The translations under genes were made by a program, and so were the position numbers. Positions 24,758 to 32,922 of a stretch of DNA of 33,526 bases are shown in pieces. The stretch spans positions 1 to 33,526 of the forward strand of contig JAFXIE010000089.1 in the NCBI GenBank assembly GCA_017533425.1. The letters run 5' to 3'. Position 1 is the first letter of the stretch; every line of letters starts with the position of its first letter. The notes below the pieces were generated by a model. That model was not told where the DNA came from. It made no database searches and saw only the letters and a list, made by a program, of their open reading frames with translations. Source of the stretch: Clostridia bacterium. Its GTDB lineage: Bacteria; Bacillota; Clostridia; Oscillospirales; QAMX01.

Positions 24758-25693
24758 ATGAAAAAGCCCAACATTCCCAACGGCATGTGGCCCGTTATGC
24801 TCACCCCCTACAATGAGGACGGCTCCGCCATCGATTACGCGATGCTGGAAAAGCTCGTCAACTGGTATATCGACAACGGCTCCGACGGTCTTTTCGCCGT
24901 CTGCCAGTCCAGCGAGATGTTCTTCCTCTCCGCCGAGGAGCGCAAGGAGTATGCCCGCACCGTCGTGCGTGCCGCCGCCGGCCGCGTGCCCGTGGTTGCC
25001 TCCGGCCATGTTGCCGATGATTTCGAGACCCAGCTGCGGGATGCAAACGAGATGTACGAGACCGGCATCGATGCCCTCGTGCTGCTGCCCAACCGCTTTG
25101 CCACCCAGGAGGAGACCGACGACGTCTTCATCGAGAACATGGACAAGTTCATCGCAAAGCTCGATCCCTCCATTCCTCTCGGCATTTATGAATGCCCCTA
25201 TCCCTACAAGCGCGTTCTGACCCCCAAGAGCACCGCCTACTGTGCCGACAGCGGCCGCTTCTTCTTCCTGAAGGACACCTGCTGCGATATGGATCAGATC
25301 AAGGCAAAGCTCGCCGCCGTCAAGAACCCCGACTTCAAGATCTTCAATGCAAACTGCGCCACCCTGCTTGATTCCATGCGTGCCGGCTGCCAGGGCTTCT
25401 CCGGCGTTATGGCAAACTTCCATCCCGCCCTCTATTCCTGGCTGTGCAAGCATGCCCACGAGGAGACCGAGCTTGTCCAGCGCGTGCAGGACTTCGTCGG
25501 CATCACCTCCTGCATCGAGTGCAAGGCCTATCCCATCTCCGCAAAGGTCTATCTCTCCCGCTATGAGCTGCCCGGCTTCAGCGTTGCCTGCCGCAGCCGC
25601 TCCTTCAGCGAGTTCACCCCCAGCGTGGCCTGGGAGCTGGACAGCCTCTACCGCCTTTCCAAGGCCATGGAGGCGGAGATCGCCGGAAAGTAA
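24758..25693 (+). CDS. DapA/NanA-family aldolase-fold protein
   Basis: The protein has 311 aa and a TIM-barrel class I aldolase layout. The Schiff-base Lys is K172 in 'FFFLKDTCC' and the catalytic Tyr is Y144 in 'LGIYECPYPYKR'; their spacing of 28 equals that in E. coli DapA (133 and 161). The 'GTTGE' loop of true dihydrodipicolinate synthase, which supplies two Thr, is replaced by 'CQSSE' (49-53), so I would not call it DapA; an aldolase or lyase for another 2-keto acid is more likely. The ATG at 24758 has AAGGAAGG upstream. Codon use is strongly biased towards C-ending codons, suggesting high expression. The LRR lipoprotein gene follows by 8 nt. Confidence 0.88.
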   Translation: MKKPNIPNGMWPVMLTPYNEDGSAIDYAMLEKLVNWYIDNGSDGLFAVCQSSEMFFLSAEERKEYARTVVRAAAGRVPVVASGHVADDFETQLRDANEMYETGIDALVLLPNRFATQEETDDVFIENMDKFIAKLDPSIPLGIYECPYPYKRVLTPKSTAYCADSGRFFFLKDTCCDMDQIKAKLAAVKNPDFKIFNANCATLLDSMRAGCQGFSGVMANFHPALYSWLCKHAHEETELVQRVQDFVGITSCIECKAYPISAKVYLSRYELPGFSVACRSRSFSEFTPSVAWELDSLYRLSKAMEAEIAGK

Positions 25694-25701
25694 GGCCGGG
25701 A

Positions 25702-26259
25702 ATGAAAAAAAGACTGCTGTGCCTTGTCCTTGCGCTGGCAATGTGCCTTTGCCTCTGCGCCTGTGAGGACGATCCGGGAAGCTCCTCCCTTTCCGTCATG
25801 GATCCCGACGCGCCCTACAGCCTGACAGAGCAGGTGCATTACACCGACCCGGTGCCTTTCCCGGATAAAAACCTGGAGAAGGCTCTGCGCGAGGCCATGA
25901 AGCTGCCGGAAAAGTATGAGATCACGCCGCTGCACTGCTCCGGCCTCTCTTATCTTGACCTGCGCGGCAAGGGCATCACCAATCTGGACGGTCTGCAGTA
26001 CTGCACCGGCCTGGAGGTGCTGTATGCCGGGGATAATGAAATCGTCCATCTCGATGCGCTGGAGGGGCTGATCGATCTCTTCATCCTCGATCTCTCCAAC
26101 AACAACGTGCGCGATGTTGCCCCCATTCTGAAGCTGTCCAACCTGATGCTCATCGATCTCTACGGCAATCCCGTGGAGGATATCCTCTCGGTGCAGAAGG
26201 CCTTTGATATCGATAAGACCTATATCAGCTTCGAATATTCTCCCGTGGCCTGGGAATAA
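25702..26259 (+). CDS. Leucine-rich-repeat lipoprotein
   Basis: The protein has 185 aa with a signal peptide ending LCAC (lipid Cys21). Residues ~75-170 form three to four LRRs of the SDS22/internalin type: 'LSYLDLRGKGITNLDGL', 'LEVLYAGDNEIVHLDALEG', 'LFILDLSNNNVRDVAPILK', 'LMLIDLYGNPVED'. It is probably a surface-anchored binding protein; the partner is unknown. It is co-transcribed with the aldolase gene and ends before the terminator at 26318. Confidence 0.85.
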   Translation: MKKRLLCLVLALAMCLCLCACEDDPGSSSLSVMDPDAPYSLTEQVHYTDPVPFPDKNLEKALREAMKLPEKYEITPLHCSGLSYLDLRGKGITNLDGLQYCTGLEVLYAGDNEIVHLDALEGLIDLFILDLSNNNVRDVAPILKLSNLMLIDLYGNPVEDILSVQKAFDIDKTYISFEYSPVAWE

Positions 26260-26294
26260 GAATTTCGCCGCCGGCCCGACGGCCTGCGCGATAT

Positions 26295-26319
26295 TTCGAC
26301 AGGAAAAATAGCGTATAAT
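26295..26319 (+). promoter_or_regulatory. Candidate Spo0A box and promoter of spoIIA
   Basis: TTCGACA (26295-26301) is the exact complement of the Spo0A box TGTCGAA. It is followed by ACAGGAAAA (26299-26307), which fits the sigma-H -35 consensus RnAGGAwWW, and by TATAAT (26314-26319). A proper sigma-H -10 (GAAT) at normal spacing is not seen, so which sigma factor uses it is open. Spo0A control of spoIIA is established in spore formers. Confidence 0.5.
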
Positions 26320-26352
26320 GACCGCAGACAAACCGTCTGCGGTCATTTTTTT
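26318..26352 (+). terminator. Terminator overlapping the spoIIA promoter
   Basis: A perfect 12-bp stem ATGACCGCAGAC/GTCTGCGGTCAT (26318-26329 and 26335-26346), loop AAACC, then seven T. It ends the LRR lipoprotein transcript. Its left arm begins in the TATAAT of the presumed spoIIA promoter. Confidence 0.9.
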
Positions 26353-26382
26353 GCCGCAAAAGAAGAGAGGACGTGAAATTCA

Positions 26383-26715
26383 ATGCAAACGGATATCCGC
26401 GAGAGGGCGGCGGGCAGCTTTGTGCTTTCCCTGCGGGGGGAGCTGGATCACCATGCCTCCGGAGAGGTCATCGCAAGGCTGCGGGAATGCACGGGGCGGA
26501 TCCCCTTCCGGGAGCTGGAGCTGGATCTCGGCGGAGTTACCTTCAGCGACAGCTCGGGGATTGCCGTGGCGGTGCTTGCCCGGCGGCTGACTGCCGGCGC
26601 GGGCGGCAGCCTCAGCATCAAAAACACCCCGCCGCAGATGCAGCGCCTGTTCCGCACGGCGGGACTGGGGCGGATGCTCGGAGAGACAACCATGCAGGAA
26701 GGAAGAAGAAAATGA
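26383..26715 (+). CDS. spoIIAA: Anti-sigma F factor antagonist
   Basis: A 110-aa STAS-domain protein. 'FSDSSGIAVAV' contains the phosphorylated Ser58 of the DSSG motif. In its unphosphorylated form SpoIIAA releases sigma F from SpoIIAB in the forespore. It overlaps spoIIAB by 4 nt (ATGA). Identity rests on the motif plus operon order. Confidence 0.95.
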   Translation: MQTDIRERAAGSFVLSLRGELDHHASGEVIARLRECTGRIPFRELELDLGGVTFSDSSGIAVAVLARRLTAGAGGSLSIKNTPPQMQRLFRTAGLGRMLGETTMQEGRRK

Positions 26716-27167
26716 AAAGAGAAAAACAGAATGAAATGCAGCTTGCCCTGGATTCCCGATCGGTCAACGAGGGCTTTGCCCGGGCGGCGGTGGCGGCCTT
26801 TGCCGCCCAGTTAGATCCCACCCTGGAGGAGCTCAACGATATCAAAACGGTGGTTTCCGAGGCGGTGACCAACTGTATTGTCCACGCCTATCCCGACACC
26901 TGCGGGAAAATACATATCCTGTGCCGCATCTATTCCGGCGGGCTGCTGGAGGTGACGGTGCGCGACCGGGGCTGCGGCATTGCCGATATCGAAAAGGCGC
27001 GGGAGCCTCTCTTCACCACCGGCGGCAGCGACCGGGCGGGTATGGGATTTACCATCATGGAAAGCTTTACCGACGGCTTCCGGATATCCTCCCGGGAGGG
27101 ACGGGGGACAAGCGTCACCATGCGCAAGCTCATTGCGCCGCGGCTGCGGGGCGGCAGGCCGGCATGA
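26712..27167 (+). CDS. spoIIAB: Anti-sigma F factor, serine kinase
   Basis: A 151-aa GHKL-fold protein that binds sigma F and phosphorylates SpoIIAA. The N box 'VVSEAVTNCIVHAY' (E50, N54), the G1 box 'VRDRGCGIADI' and the G2 box 'DRAGMGFTIMESF' are intact. The start overlaps the spoIIAA stop and the stop overlaps the sigF start, each as ATGA, so the three proteins are made in coupled amounts, as expected for a partner-switching system. Confidence 0.95.
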   Translation: MKREKQNEMQLALDSRSVNEGFARAAVAAFAAQLDPTLEELNDIKTVVSEAVTNCIVHAYPDTCGKIHILCRIYSGGLLEVTVRDRGCGIADIEKAREPLFTTGGSDRAGMGFTIMESFTDGFRISSREGRGTSVTMRKLIAPRLRGGRPA

Positions 27168-27838
27168 GAAATCTCTCGCCGGAGGAGGAGGAGCAGATTC
27201 TCAAGGATAACGAGCGGCTGGTATGGAGCATCGTCCGCCGCTTTCACGGTCGGGGAGAGCGGGAGGATCTCTTCCAGCTCGGCGCCATCGGGCTGCTCTC
27301 GGCGGCGCGGGGCTTTGATCCGGAGCGCGGGCTGGCCTTCTCCACCTATGCCGTTCCCTTCATCGCCGGGGAAATGCGCGGCTATCTGCGGGATCACGGC
27401 CCCGTCAAGGTCTCCCGCGCCCTGCGGGAGCTTTCCGCCCGGGCGGCGGCGGTGCGGGCGGGTCTTGCCCAGGAGCTGGGGGAGGAGCCGCGCCTGTCGC
27501 AGATCGCGGAGCGCCTCGGTGTGACCCCGGAGGAGGTGGCGGCGGCGGAAACGGCGGCGGCCCATCCCACATCCCTGGAGGCAGCGCGGGAGGAGGGCGG
27601 CAGCCTCGCGGAGTGCCTGGCCGCGCCGGAGGATACGGAGGAGAAGGCCTGCGAGCGGGCGGATCTTGCCGCCGCCCTGGCGCAGCTGGACCGGTGCGAG
27701 CGGGCGGTCATCCGCCTGCGCTTCGGAAGCGGATTGACCCAAATACAGACGGCAAAGCTGCTGGGGCTTTCCCAGGTGCAGGTTTCCCGGACGGAGCGGC
27801 GGGTTCTGCGCCGGCTGCGCACGGGAATGCAGGGCTGA
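27164..27838 (+). CDS. sigF: RNA polymerase sigma-F factor
   Basis: The protein has 224 aa and directs early forespore transcription. Region 2 is 'EREDLFQLGAIGLLSAARGF' with 'FSTYAVPFIAGEMRGYLRD'; region 3 'VKVSRALRELSARA' follows; region 4 is 'ERAVIRLRFGSGLTQIQTAK' with helix-turn-helix 'LLGLSQVQVSRTERRVL'. It is slightly shorter than B. subtilis SigF. Order and 4-nt overlaps match the spoIIA operon; no spoVA genes follow here. Confidence 0.95.
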   Translation: MRNLSPEEEEQILKDNERLVWSIVRRFHGRGEREDLFQLGAIGLLSAARGFDPERGLAFSTYAVPFIAGEMRGYLRDHGPVKVSRALRELSARAAAVRAGLAQELGEEPRLSQIAERLGVTPEEVAAAETAAAHPTSLEAAREEGGSLAECLAAPEDTEEKACERADLAAALAQLDRCERAVIRLRFGSGLTQIQTAKLLGLSQVQVSRTERRVLRRLRTGMQG

Positions 27839-27841
27839 CGC

Positions 27842-27870
27842 TTTACTTTTTCTCCGCATTGGGCTATAAT
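27842..27870 (+). promoter_or_regulatory. Promoter of the DHS-like/SIS unit
   Basis: TTTACT (27842-27847), 17 bp, TATAAT (27865-27870), beginning 3 bp after the sigF stop; a separate sigma-A unit. Confidence 0.7.
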
Positions 27871-27897
27871 GGTTAAAAAACCAAAGGGGGAAAGCCC

Positions 27898-28875
27898 ATG
27901 GATTGGAATATTACAAAGCCCGGCCGGCTGGATTTTGACCACATTACCACCTACACCGTCCGGGATCGCAAAAATCTTGTCACCACGGAGAATATTTATA
28001 AGGTCGGCGACCCTGTAGCGCCGTATGAGCACCCCGATTTTCTCACCCTCTGCGAAAAGGTTGCCGAAGCCCGCAGAAACGGCCGCCCGGTCATCCTCTC
28101 CATGGGCGCCCATGTCATCAAATGCGGCCTCTCCCGCTTTCTCATTGCGCTGATGGAGAAGGGCATCATCACCCACATTTCCTCCAACGGCGCCGGCTCC
28201 ATCCATGATTTTGAGCTGGGCTACAACGGCGGCACCTCCGAGGATGTGCCCACCGCCATTGAGGACGGCTCCTTCGGCATGTGGGAGGAAACGGGCGGCT
28301 GGATGAACGAGGCCATTCAGGCAGGGGCGAAGGCCGGCCTCGGCTATGGCGAGGCGCTGGGAAAATATATCGACGAGAACCCCGAGAAGTTCCCCCACCG
28401 GGAGGACTGTGTGCTGTGGAATGCCTATCGCCTCGGCATCCCCGCAACCTACCACATCGCCCTCGGAACGGATATCATCCATCAGCATCCGAGCGTGGAT
28501 TTTGCCGCCATCGGCGCCTGCTCCGGCGAGGATTTTCACAAAATGTGCCATTCCGTGTCTCAGCTGGACGGCGGCGTGTTTATGAATTTCGGTTCCGGCG
28601 TCATCGGCCCGGAAGTTTTCCTCAAGGCGCTTTCCATCGCCCGCAATCTCGGCTATCCCACCTTCCGCATCACCACAGCCAACTTTGACCTCCACAAGCT
28701 TGGGGATTACCGATCCAAAATCGGCTACGATGACCCCAATTATTACTACCGCCCCCGCAAAAATATCGTCAACCGACCCACGAGTCAGGGCGGTCAGGGG
28801 TGGCATTTTGAGGTGGATCACCAGATCTCCATCCCCAATCTCTATTACCGTGTAACCAAGCTGCTGGAGGACTGA
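27898..28875 (+). CDS. Deoxyhypusine-synthase-like protein
   Basis: The protein has 325 aa. 'MGAHVIKCGLSRFLIALMEK', 'GIITHISSNGAGSIHDFELG' and 'TSEDV' (about 69-116) resemble the NAD-binding half of deoxyhypusine synthase family proteins, and 'FMNFGSGVIGPEVFLKAL' lies where the eukaryotic enzyme has 'GGGVVKHHI' with its catalytic Lys; here that Lys position reads Gly. Bacteria lack eIF5A, so hypusine formation is not expected. The next gene, an SIS sugar-phosphate isomerase, starts 5 nt later, so a role in sugar-phosphate chemistry is an open guess. AAAGGGGG precedes the ATG. The family assignment is from memory of motifs and is moderately sure. Confidence 0.6.
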   Translation: MDWNITKPGRLDFDHITTYTVRDRKNLVTTENIYKVGDPVAPYEHPDFLTLCEKVAEARRNGRPVILSMGAHVIKCGLSRFLIALMEKGIITHISSNGAGSIHDFELGYNGGTSEDVPTAIEDGSFGMWEETGGWMNEAIQAGAKAGLGYGEALGKYIDENPEKFPHREDCVLWNAYRLGIPATYHIALGTDIIHQHPSVDFAAIGACSGEDFHKMCHSVSQLDGGVFMNFGSGVIGPEVFLKALSIARNLGYPTFRITTANFDLHKLGDYRSKIGYDDPNYYYRPRKNIVNRPTSQGGQGWHFEVDHQISIPNLYYRVTKLLED

Positions 28876-28880
28876 ACAGA

Positions 28881-29537
28881 ATGGCATACGATAAGGTTTT
28901 TACAGAAGAAGAACTCATTTCCACCGCCTTTGCCCGCTATCCCGCCCTGGAGAGCTGCCGGGCGGACATTCTGCGGGCCTGCGATGCGCTGGAGAAGTGC
29001 TACCGCGGCGGCGGCAGGGTGCTGCTGTGCGGAAACGGCGGCTCCAGCGCCGACTGCGCCCACATTGCCGGGGAGCTGCTCAAGGGATTTCTCTCCCTGC
29101 GGCGCCTGCCGGAGTACGCGCAGGCGGAGCTTTGCAAATCCGGCGAGCTGGGCGCCCTCTGTGCCGATAAGCTGCAGGGTTCCCTTGCCGCGGTGGATCT
29201 CACCGCCCAGGGTGCCATCATCGCCGCCGTGGCAAACGATACCGATCCCCGTCTGGCCTATGCCCAGCAGCTCTGGGGTCTCGGCAGAGAGGGGGATGTG
29301 CTCATCGGCCTGTCCACCTCCGGCAATGCGGAGAATGTCCGCTGCGCGGGAATTGCGGCCAAGGCGCTCGGCATGGTGCGCATCGCCATGACCGGGGAGA
29401 CGGGCGGAAAGATGGGAGAGGAGTTTGATATCGCCATCCGCGTTCCCTCCCGCCATACCCCCGATGTGCAGGAGCTGCACCTGCCTGTCTATCACCTGTT
29501 GTGCGCCGTCACGGAGTACCGACTTTTTCACAAATGA
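28881..29537 (+). CDS. SIS-domain phosphosugar isomerase, GmhA-like
   Basis: The protein has 218 aa. 'LLCGNGGSSADCAHIAGELL' (48-67) and 'GLSTSGNAENV' are the phosphate-binding loops of sedoheptulose-7-phosphate isomerase, E65 in 'AGEL' matches the catalytic Glu, and 'ELHLPVYHLLCAVTE' carries the catalytic His near the C-terminus. The ~20-residue insertion 'SLRRLPEYAQAELCKSGELG' after the first motif makes it a little longer than E. coli GmhA (192 aa). No heptose kinase or nucleotidyltransferase is visible in the window, so the substrate is uncertain. It is coupled to the DHS-like gene. Confidence 0.82.
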   Translation: MAYDKVFTEEELISTAFARYPALESCRADILRACDALEKCYRGGGRVLLCGNGGSSADCAHIAGELLKGFLSLRRLPEYAQAELCKSGELGALCADKLQGSLAAVDLTAQGAIIAAVANDTDPRLAYAQQLWGLGREGDVLIGLSTSGNAENVRCAGIAAKALGMVRIAMTGETGGKMGEEFDIAIRVPSRHTPDVQELHLPVYHLLCAVTEYRLFHK

Positions 29538-29594
29538 AGGAAGGCGTACTCCTGCATCTCCCGGAGGGAGAGCCAGGAAGATATGCATATCTTA

Positions 29595-29629
29595 AAACAA
29601 AAAATGCCCGCGGCACGGCTGCGGGCATT
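29595..29629 (-). terminator. murD terminator
   Basis: Stem AATGCCCGC/GCGGGCATT (29603-29611 and 29621-29629), 9-nt loop, followed on the minus strand by a T tract interrupted by one G. It lies between the convergent SIS and murD genes; it may also serve the plus strand weakly. Confidence 0.85.
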
Positions 29630-29643
29630 GCTGTTTTGGAAAA

Positions 29644-31035
29644 CTAAGAAAGCATGGCGCGGACGGCGGCACGGAAGCGCTCGCCCCGCTCCTCAAAGTT
29701 TGCATAGAGATCAAAGGAGGTGCAGCCGGGGGAAAGGATGACGATATCACCGGGAACGGCGAGGCTGCGGGCAGCAGCAACGGCGGCCTCCATGTTTTCC
29801 TCGATGCGGACGGGGAGCCGGTCTGCGTCGTAATCGGGCGAATTGCACACGGCATTCCTGATGCGCTCTGCCGTATGCCCCACAAGGATGCAGCCCTTGG
29901 CCTTTTCCCGGAAGAGGGGGCCGAGGGGCTCCAGGGGGATGCCCTTGTCGGCGCCGCCGGCAAGGACGATGACCGGTCGGTCAAAGCAGGATAGGGCAGC
30001 TGCTGTGCGGGTGGGGCTGGAATCGATGGAGCTGTTGTAATAGCGCACGCCGTCGATCTCGGCCACCAGCTCCAGCCGGTGGGGAACGCCGGCAAAGCTC
30101 TTTGCCACGCGGCGCATGGCCTCCGGCGGCACAAATTCCGCCACGGCGGCGGCAGCGGCCATGTAGTTTTCAACATTGTGAAGCCCCGGCAGAAGAATAT
30201 CCGCCGTGCTGATGAGGGGAAGCTCTTTTTCTCCCTCGCAGAGGGTGATGACGCTATCCCGCAGAATTACGCCGACCGAAGTATTCCCGCCGCGGGAGAA
30301 AAGACGCACGCGGCCGGGAGCCAGCAGGGCAGAGGCGGCGGTAAGGTCATTGTCGGCGTTTAAAACGACCAGGCCGGAGCTATCCTGATGGCGGAAGATT
30401 TCCCGTTTTGCCTCCACATATTCCGCCATATCCCGGTGCTTGTCCAGGTGGTTGGGGGTGATGTTTGTAATGATCGACACCGCCGGAGAGCGGGTCATGC
30501 TCATGAGCTGGAAGGAAGAAAGCTCCACCACGGCAAAGTCTGTGGGGGCGATATCCGGCACATCGGAGAGGAGAGGATGGCCGATGTTGCCGCCGAGATG
30601 CACCCGGTGGCCGGCGGCGCGGAGCATCTCCGCCACGAGGGTTGTGGTGGTGCTTTTGCCGTCGCTTCCCGTGATGCCGATGATGGGGCAGGGGCAGGTT
30701 TCAAAGAAAAGCTCCATCTCGGAGGTGATGCGGGCGCCACCTTCTGCGGCGGCGCGCAGGGCGGGGTGAGAGGCCATGATGCCGGGAGAGCGGAAGATGA
30801 CCTCCTCGCAGAGATCCTCAAGATAATCCTCGCCGCAGCGGAAGGCGGCGCCGGAGAGCACCAGCTCTGCGCAGAGGGTGGGATCGAGCTTTTCGCGGCT
30901 CTGCTTATCCCGGACGGTGATGCGTGCGCCGGCGCGCATCAGAAGATGCAGCAGGGGGCGGTTGGAGATGCCCATACCCAGCACGGCCACCCGGCGACCG
31001 GAAAGGGCGGATAATTCCTCGTCAAATCGGCTCAT
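29644..31035 (-). CDS. murD: UDP-N-acetylmuramoyl-L-alanine--D-glutamate ligase
   Basis: The enzyme adds D-Glu to UDP-MurNAc-L-Ala in peptidoglycan synthesis. It has 463 aa: N-terminal Rossmann domain 'VAVLGMGISNRPLLHLL' (16-32), ATP loop 'GITGSDGKSTT' (120-130), 'ITNITPNHLDKH' in the central domain and 'YNSSIDSSPTRTAAAL' in the C-terminal domain (active relatives usually read DSKATN here). The start at 31035 overlaps the UDG stop by 4 nt (ATGA) and has AAGGA upstream; a longer frame to 31176 lies inside the UDG gene. No other mur gene is nearby. Confidence 0.93.
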   Translation of the reverse strand: MSRFDEELSALSGRRVAVLGMGISNRPLLHLLMRAGARITVRDKQSREKLDPTLCAELVLSGAAFRCGEDYLEDLCEEVIFRSPGIMASHPALRAAAEGGARITSEMELFFETCPCPIIGITGSDGKSTTTTLVAEMLRAAGHRVHLGGNIGHPLLSDVPDIAPTDFAVVELSSFQLMSMTRSPAVSIITNITPNHLDKHRDMAEYVEAKREIFRHQDSSGLVVLNADNDLTAASALLAPGRVRLFSRGGNTSVGVILRDSVITLCEGEKELPLISTADILLPGLHNVENYMAAAAAVAEFVPPEAMRRVAKSFAGVPHRLELVAEIDGVRYYNSSIDSSPTRTAAALSCFDRPVIVLAGGADKGIPLEPLGPLFREKAKGCILVGHTAERIRNAVCNSPDYDADRLPVRIEENMEAAVAAARSLAVPGDIVILSPGCTSFDLYANFEERGERFRAAVRAMLS

Positions 31036-31598
31036 TTTTCCTTCGACGCGAGGGCGTCTGCCTCCTGTTTGATCTTGATGAAATCCGCCATGGCGGCTCC
31101 CTTGAGATTGGGGTTGCGCAGCAGGGCGGCGGGATGGTATACAGCGGTCATGCGAACGCCGGCGCGGTCGATCCACTGGCCGTGCTCCTGCGAGATGCGA
31201 TAATCCTCATGCAGGATGACGCCGGCGGCGATGCGGCCAAGGCATACAATGATCTTCGGGCGGATGAGCGCCACCTGGTTTCGCAGCCAGGCAAGGCAGG
31301 CCTCCCGCTCCTCGGGCAGGGGATCGCGGTTCTGGGGCGGACGGCATTTGACGATATTTGCAATGTAGACATCCTCCCGGTCAAAGCCCACGGCCAGCAG
31401 CATATCATCCAGCAGCCGGCCGGCGCGGCCGACAAAGGGAATGCCCTGTAAATCCTCGTCCCGGCCGGGACCCTCGCCAATAAATAAAACATCGGCATCG
31501 GGGTTTCCACAGCCGAAGACGACATTGGTGCGTCCCTCGCACAGACCGCATTTGCGGCAGGCGAGGCACTCTGTGCGCAGCTCATCCCAAGATAACAC
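31032..31598 (-). CDS. Uracil-DNA glycosylase, family 4 (Fe-S)
   Basis: The enzyme removes uracil from DNA. It has 188 aa. Cys14, Cys17, Cys85 and Cys101 are placed as in the [4Fe-4S] cluster of the Thermus enzyme. 'GEGPGRDED' (41-49) is the water-activating motif, '[11 protein letters not shown]' and '[17 protein letters not shown]' are typical, and 'VYHPAALLR' is the C-terminal motif. It is first in a two-gene unit with murD. The N-terminus MLSWDEL fits the family; no strong Shine-Dalgarno is visible. Confidence 0.93.
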   Translation of the reverse strand: MLSWDELRTECLACRKCGLCEGRTNVVFGCGNPDADVLFIGEGPGRDEDLQGIPFVGRAGRLLDDMLLAVGFDREDVYIANIVKCRPPQNRDPLPEEREACLAWLRNQVALIRPKIIVCLGRIAAGVILHEDYRISQEHGQWIDRAGVRMTAVYHPAALLRNPNLKGAAMADFIKIKQEADALASKEK

Positions 31599-31631
31599 GA
31601 AAAATCACATCCCATGCGTATATTCTTACCT

Positions 31632-31660
31632 ATTATACCACGAAATGGGAAATCATGCAA
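31632..31660 (-). promoter_or_regulatory. Promoter of the udg-murD unit
   Basis: Minus strand TTGCAT (31655-31660), 17 bp, TATAAT (31632-31637) with an extended TGG. The -35 lies in the last codons of the S1-domain gene. Confidence 0.75.
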
Positions 31661-32588
31661 ATACTGTCTCCTCCGTGCGCACAGCCCCCGCCGGCGCATA
31701 GCGGAAGGTGCGCAGGCGTCCCTCCCGGATGAAGTATTCGGGCGGGGAAAAAACCGTGCCGCCGGGGGTGCGGCCGATGACAGAGAGCTTGATCTTCATG
31801 CGCTCCGGACAGATGGACTTGATGAAAACCGAAACGAGATCCCCCTCCTGCAGGCCGGGACAGGGCTCGGCCAGGCCGGACAGATTGGGGGCGAGCTCCA
31901 CAAACACGCCGTACTCCTCGATGCCGCGCACGATGCCCCGCACCGTCTCGCCCGGGGAAAAGCGGGCGGCGTTTTCCTCCCAGGTGCCCAAAAGTTCCCG
32001 GTGCGTCAGATAAACCCGCCGGGCGTCGGGATCGCAGCAAAGCACGCAGGCGAAAATTTCCTGCCCCGGCCGGAAGCGCTCGGCGGTATGCCGGATGCGG
32101 GAAACCGAAACCCGGTCGGCGCCGATCATGGAGACCACGCCGCGGCCGATATCCGCAAAACAGCCGAAGGATTCCAGATGGGTCACCCGCGCCCGGAGAA
32201 TATCGCCGGGCAGCAGGTTTTCCACCAAAGTATCTCTGGCCTCGGCCTGTACGGCACACCGGGAGCCGACGATCGAGGGCTCCGCCGCCGCAAGGCCGGA
32301 TATATCGGTGATGCGGAAGGCCACCGGACGCCCCACCCGGGAAAGGATGGCGATGTCCCGCACGCTTCCGTCGGCGATGCCGAGGGCGGCCTCCGCCCGG
32401 GGGATGACGCAGCGGATGCCGGGCAGGCGCAGGTGCAGATTGTGGGCGGCATCGCAGCGTTCGGCCACCGCCTCCAGCACCTCCCCGCGGGCATAGGCGG
32501 AACGGAGTCCCTCCGGGGAGGACAAAAAACGAATATTTTCCGCAGTGGAGAGAATGGATCCCTCCGGCAGAATATTTCCCTGAGGCAT
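31653..32588 (-). CDS. S1-domain RNA-binding protein
   Basis: The protein has 311 aa. At least two S1 (OB-fold) domains are clear: '[20 protein letters not shown]' from about 125 with '[14 protein letters not shown]', and '[20 protein letters not shown]' from about 210 with 'LSGLAE'. The first ~120 residues include '[13 protein letters not shown]' and look like a degenerate, earlier S1 unit. Clostridia carry such S1-like proteins apart from IspH-fused forms; it probably binds mRNA or ribosomes. GGGAG lies 12 nt before the ATG. Confidence 0.85.
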   Translation of the reverse strand: MPQGNILPEGSILSTAENIRFLSSPEGLRSAYARGEVLEAVAERCDAAHNLHLRLPGIRCVIPRAEAALGIADGSVRDIAILSRVGRPVAFRITDISGLAAAEPSIVGSRCAVQAEARDTLVENLLPGDILRARVTHLESFGCFADIGRGVVSMIGADRVSVSRIRHTAERFRPGQEIFACVLCCDPDARRVYLTHRELLGTWEENAARFSPGETVRGIVRGIEEYGVFVELAPNLSGLAEPCPGLQEGDLVSVFIKSICPERMKIKLSVIGRTPGGTVFSPPEYFIREGRLRTFRYAPAGAVRTEETVFA

Positions 32589-32622
32589 AAAGAATCAGCG
32601 CTCCCTTCTTTTAGGTTACATA

Positions 32623-32651
32623 TTGTGATTTTCGGAAAACTGTGATACACT
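32623..32651 (+). promoter_or_regulatory. Possible promoter of the DUF951 unit
   Basis: TTGTGA (32623-32628), 17 bp, TACACT (32646-32651) with an extended TGA. Each box matches four of six consensus bases. Confidence 0.45.
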
Positions 32652-32706
32652 ATATGCAGGTATAGCTCCTGATATGTTCTCGGCAGAGGAAAGGCGGTGT
32701 GGGCGC

Positions 32707-32901
32707 GTGGATGTCCGTGTGGGCGACCGGTTGGTGATGAAAAAAAGCCATCCCTGCGGCAGCGCGGAATGGATCGTGCTGCGCTCCGGCATGGATTTTC
32801 GCCTCAAATGTGCCGGCTGCGGCCATGAGGTGCTGACCCCCCGCGTCAAGGCGGAGAAGAACATCCGCCGGATCCTTCGGGAGCATCAGGAGGAAAAGTG
32901 A
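32707..32901 (+). CDS. DUF951 domain protein
   Basis: A small protein of 64 aa if started at the GTG at 32707, or 75 aa from an ATG at 32674. DUF951 proteins start with a sequence like 'DVRVGDRLVMKKSHPCG' and continue 'CAGCGHEVLTPRVKAEK'; the GTG start gives exactly that form, although its ribosome site is poor. The fold is an SH3-like barrel with three Cys (one CxxC), so metal binding is possible. The gene stands 21 bp before the sugar isomerase gene and is probably co-transcribed with it. The function of the family is not known to me. Confidence 0.82.
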   Translation: MDVRVGDRLVMKKSHPCGSAEWIVLRSGMDFRLKCAGCGHEVLTPRVKAEKNIRRILREHQEEK

Positions 32902-32922
32902 TTTTACGGAGGTAATTTGACT

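Noticed and set aside
24401-25741. 446-codon minus-strand open frame opposite the aldolase gene.
   Set aside because: Low-complexity Gly/Ala/Leu composition caused by the biased codons of the real gene; no domain motifs.
26299-26330. Full sigma-H promoter for spoIIA.
   Set aside because: The -35 AGGAAAA fits but no GAAT -10 occurs at the usual distance, so I keep only a general promoter call.
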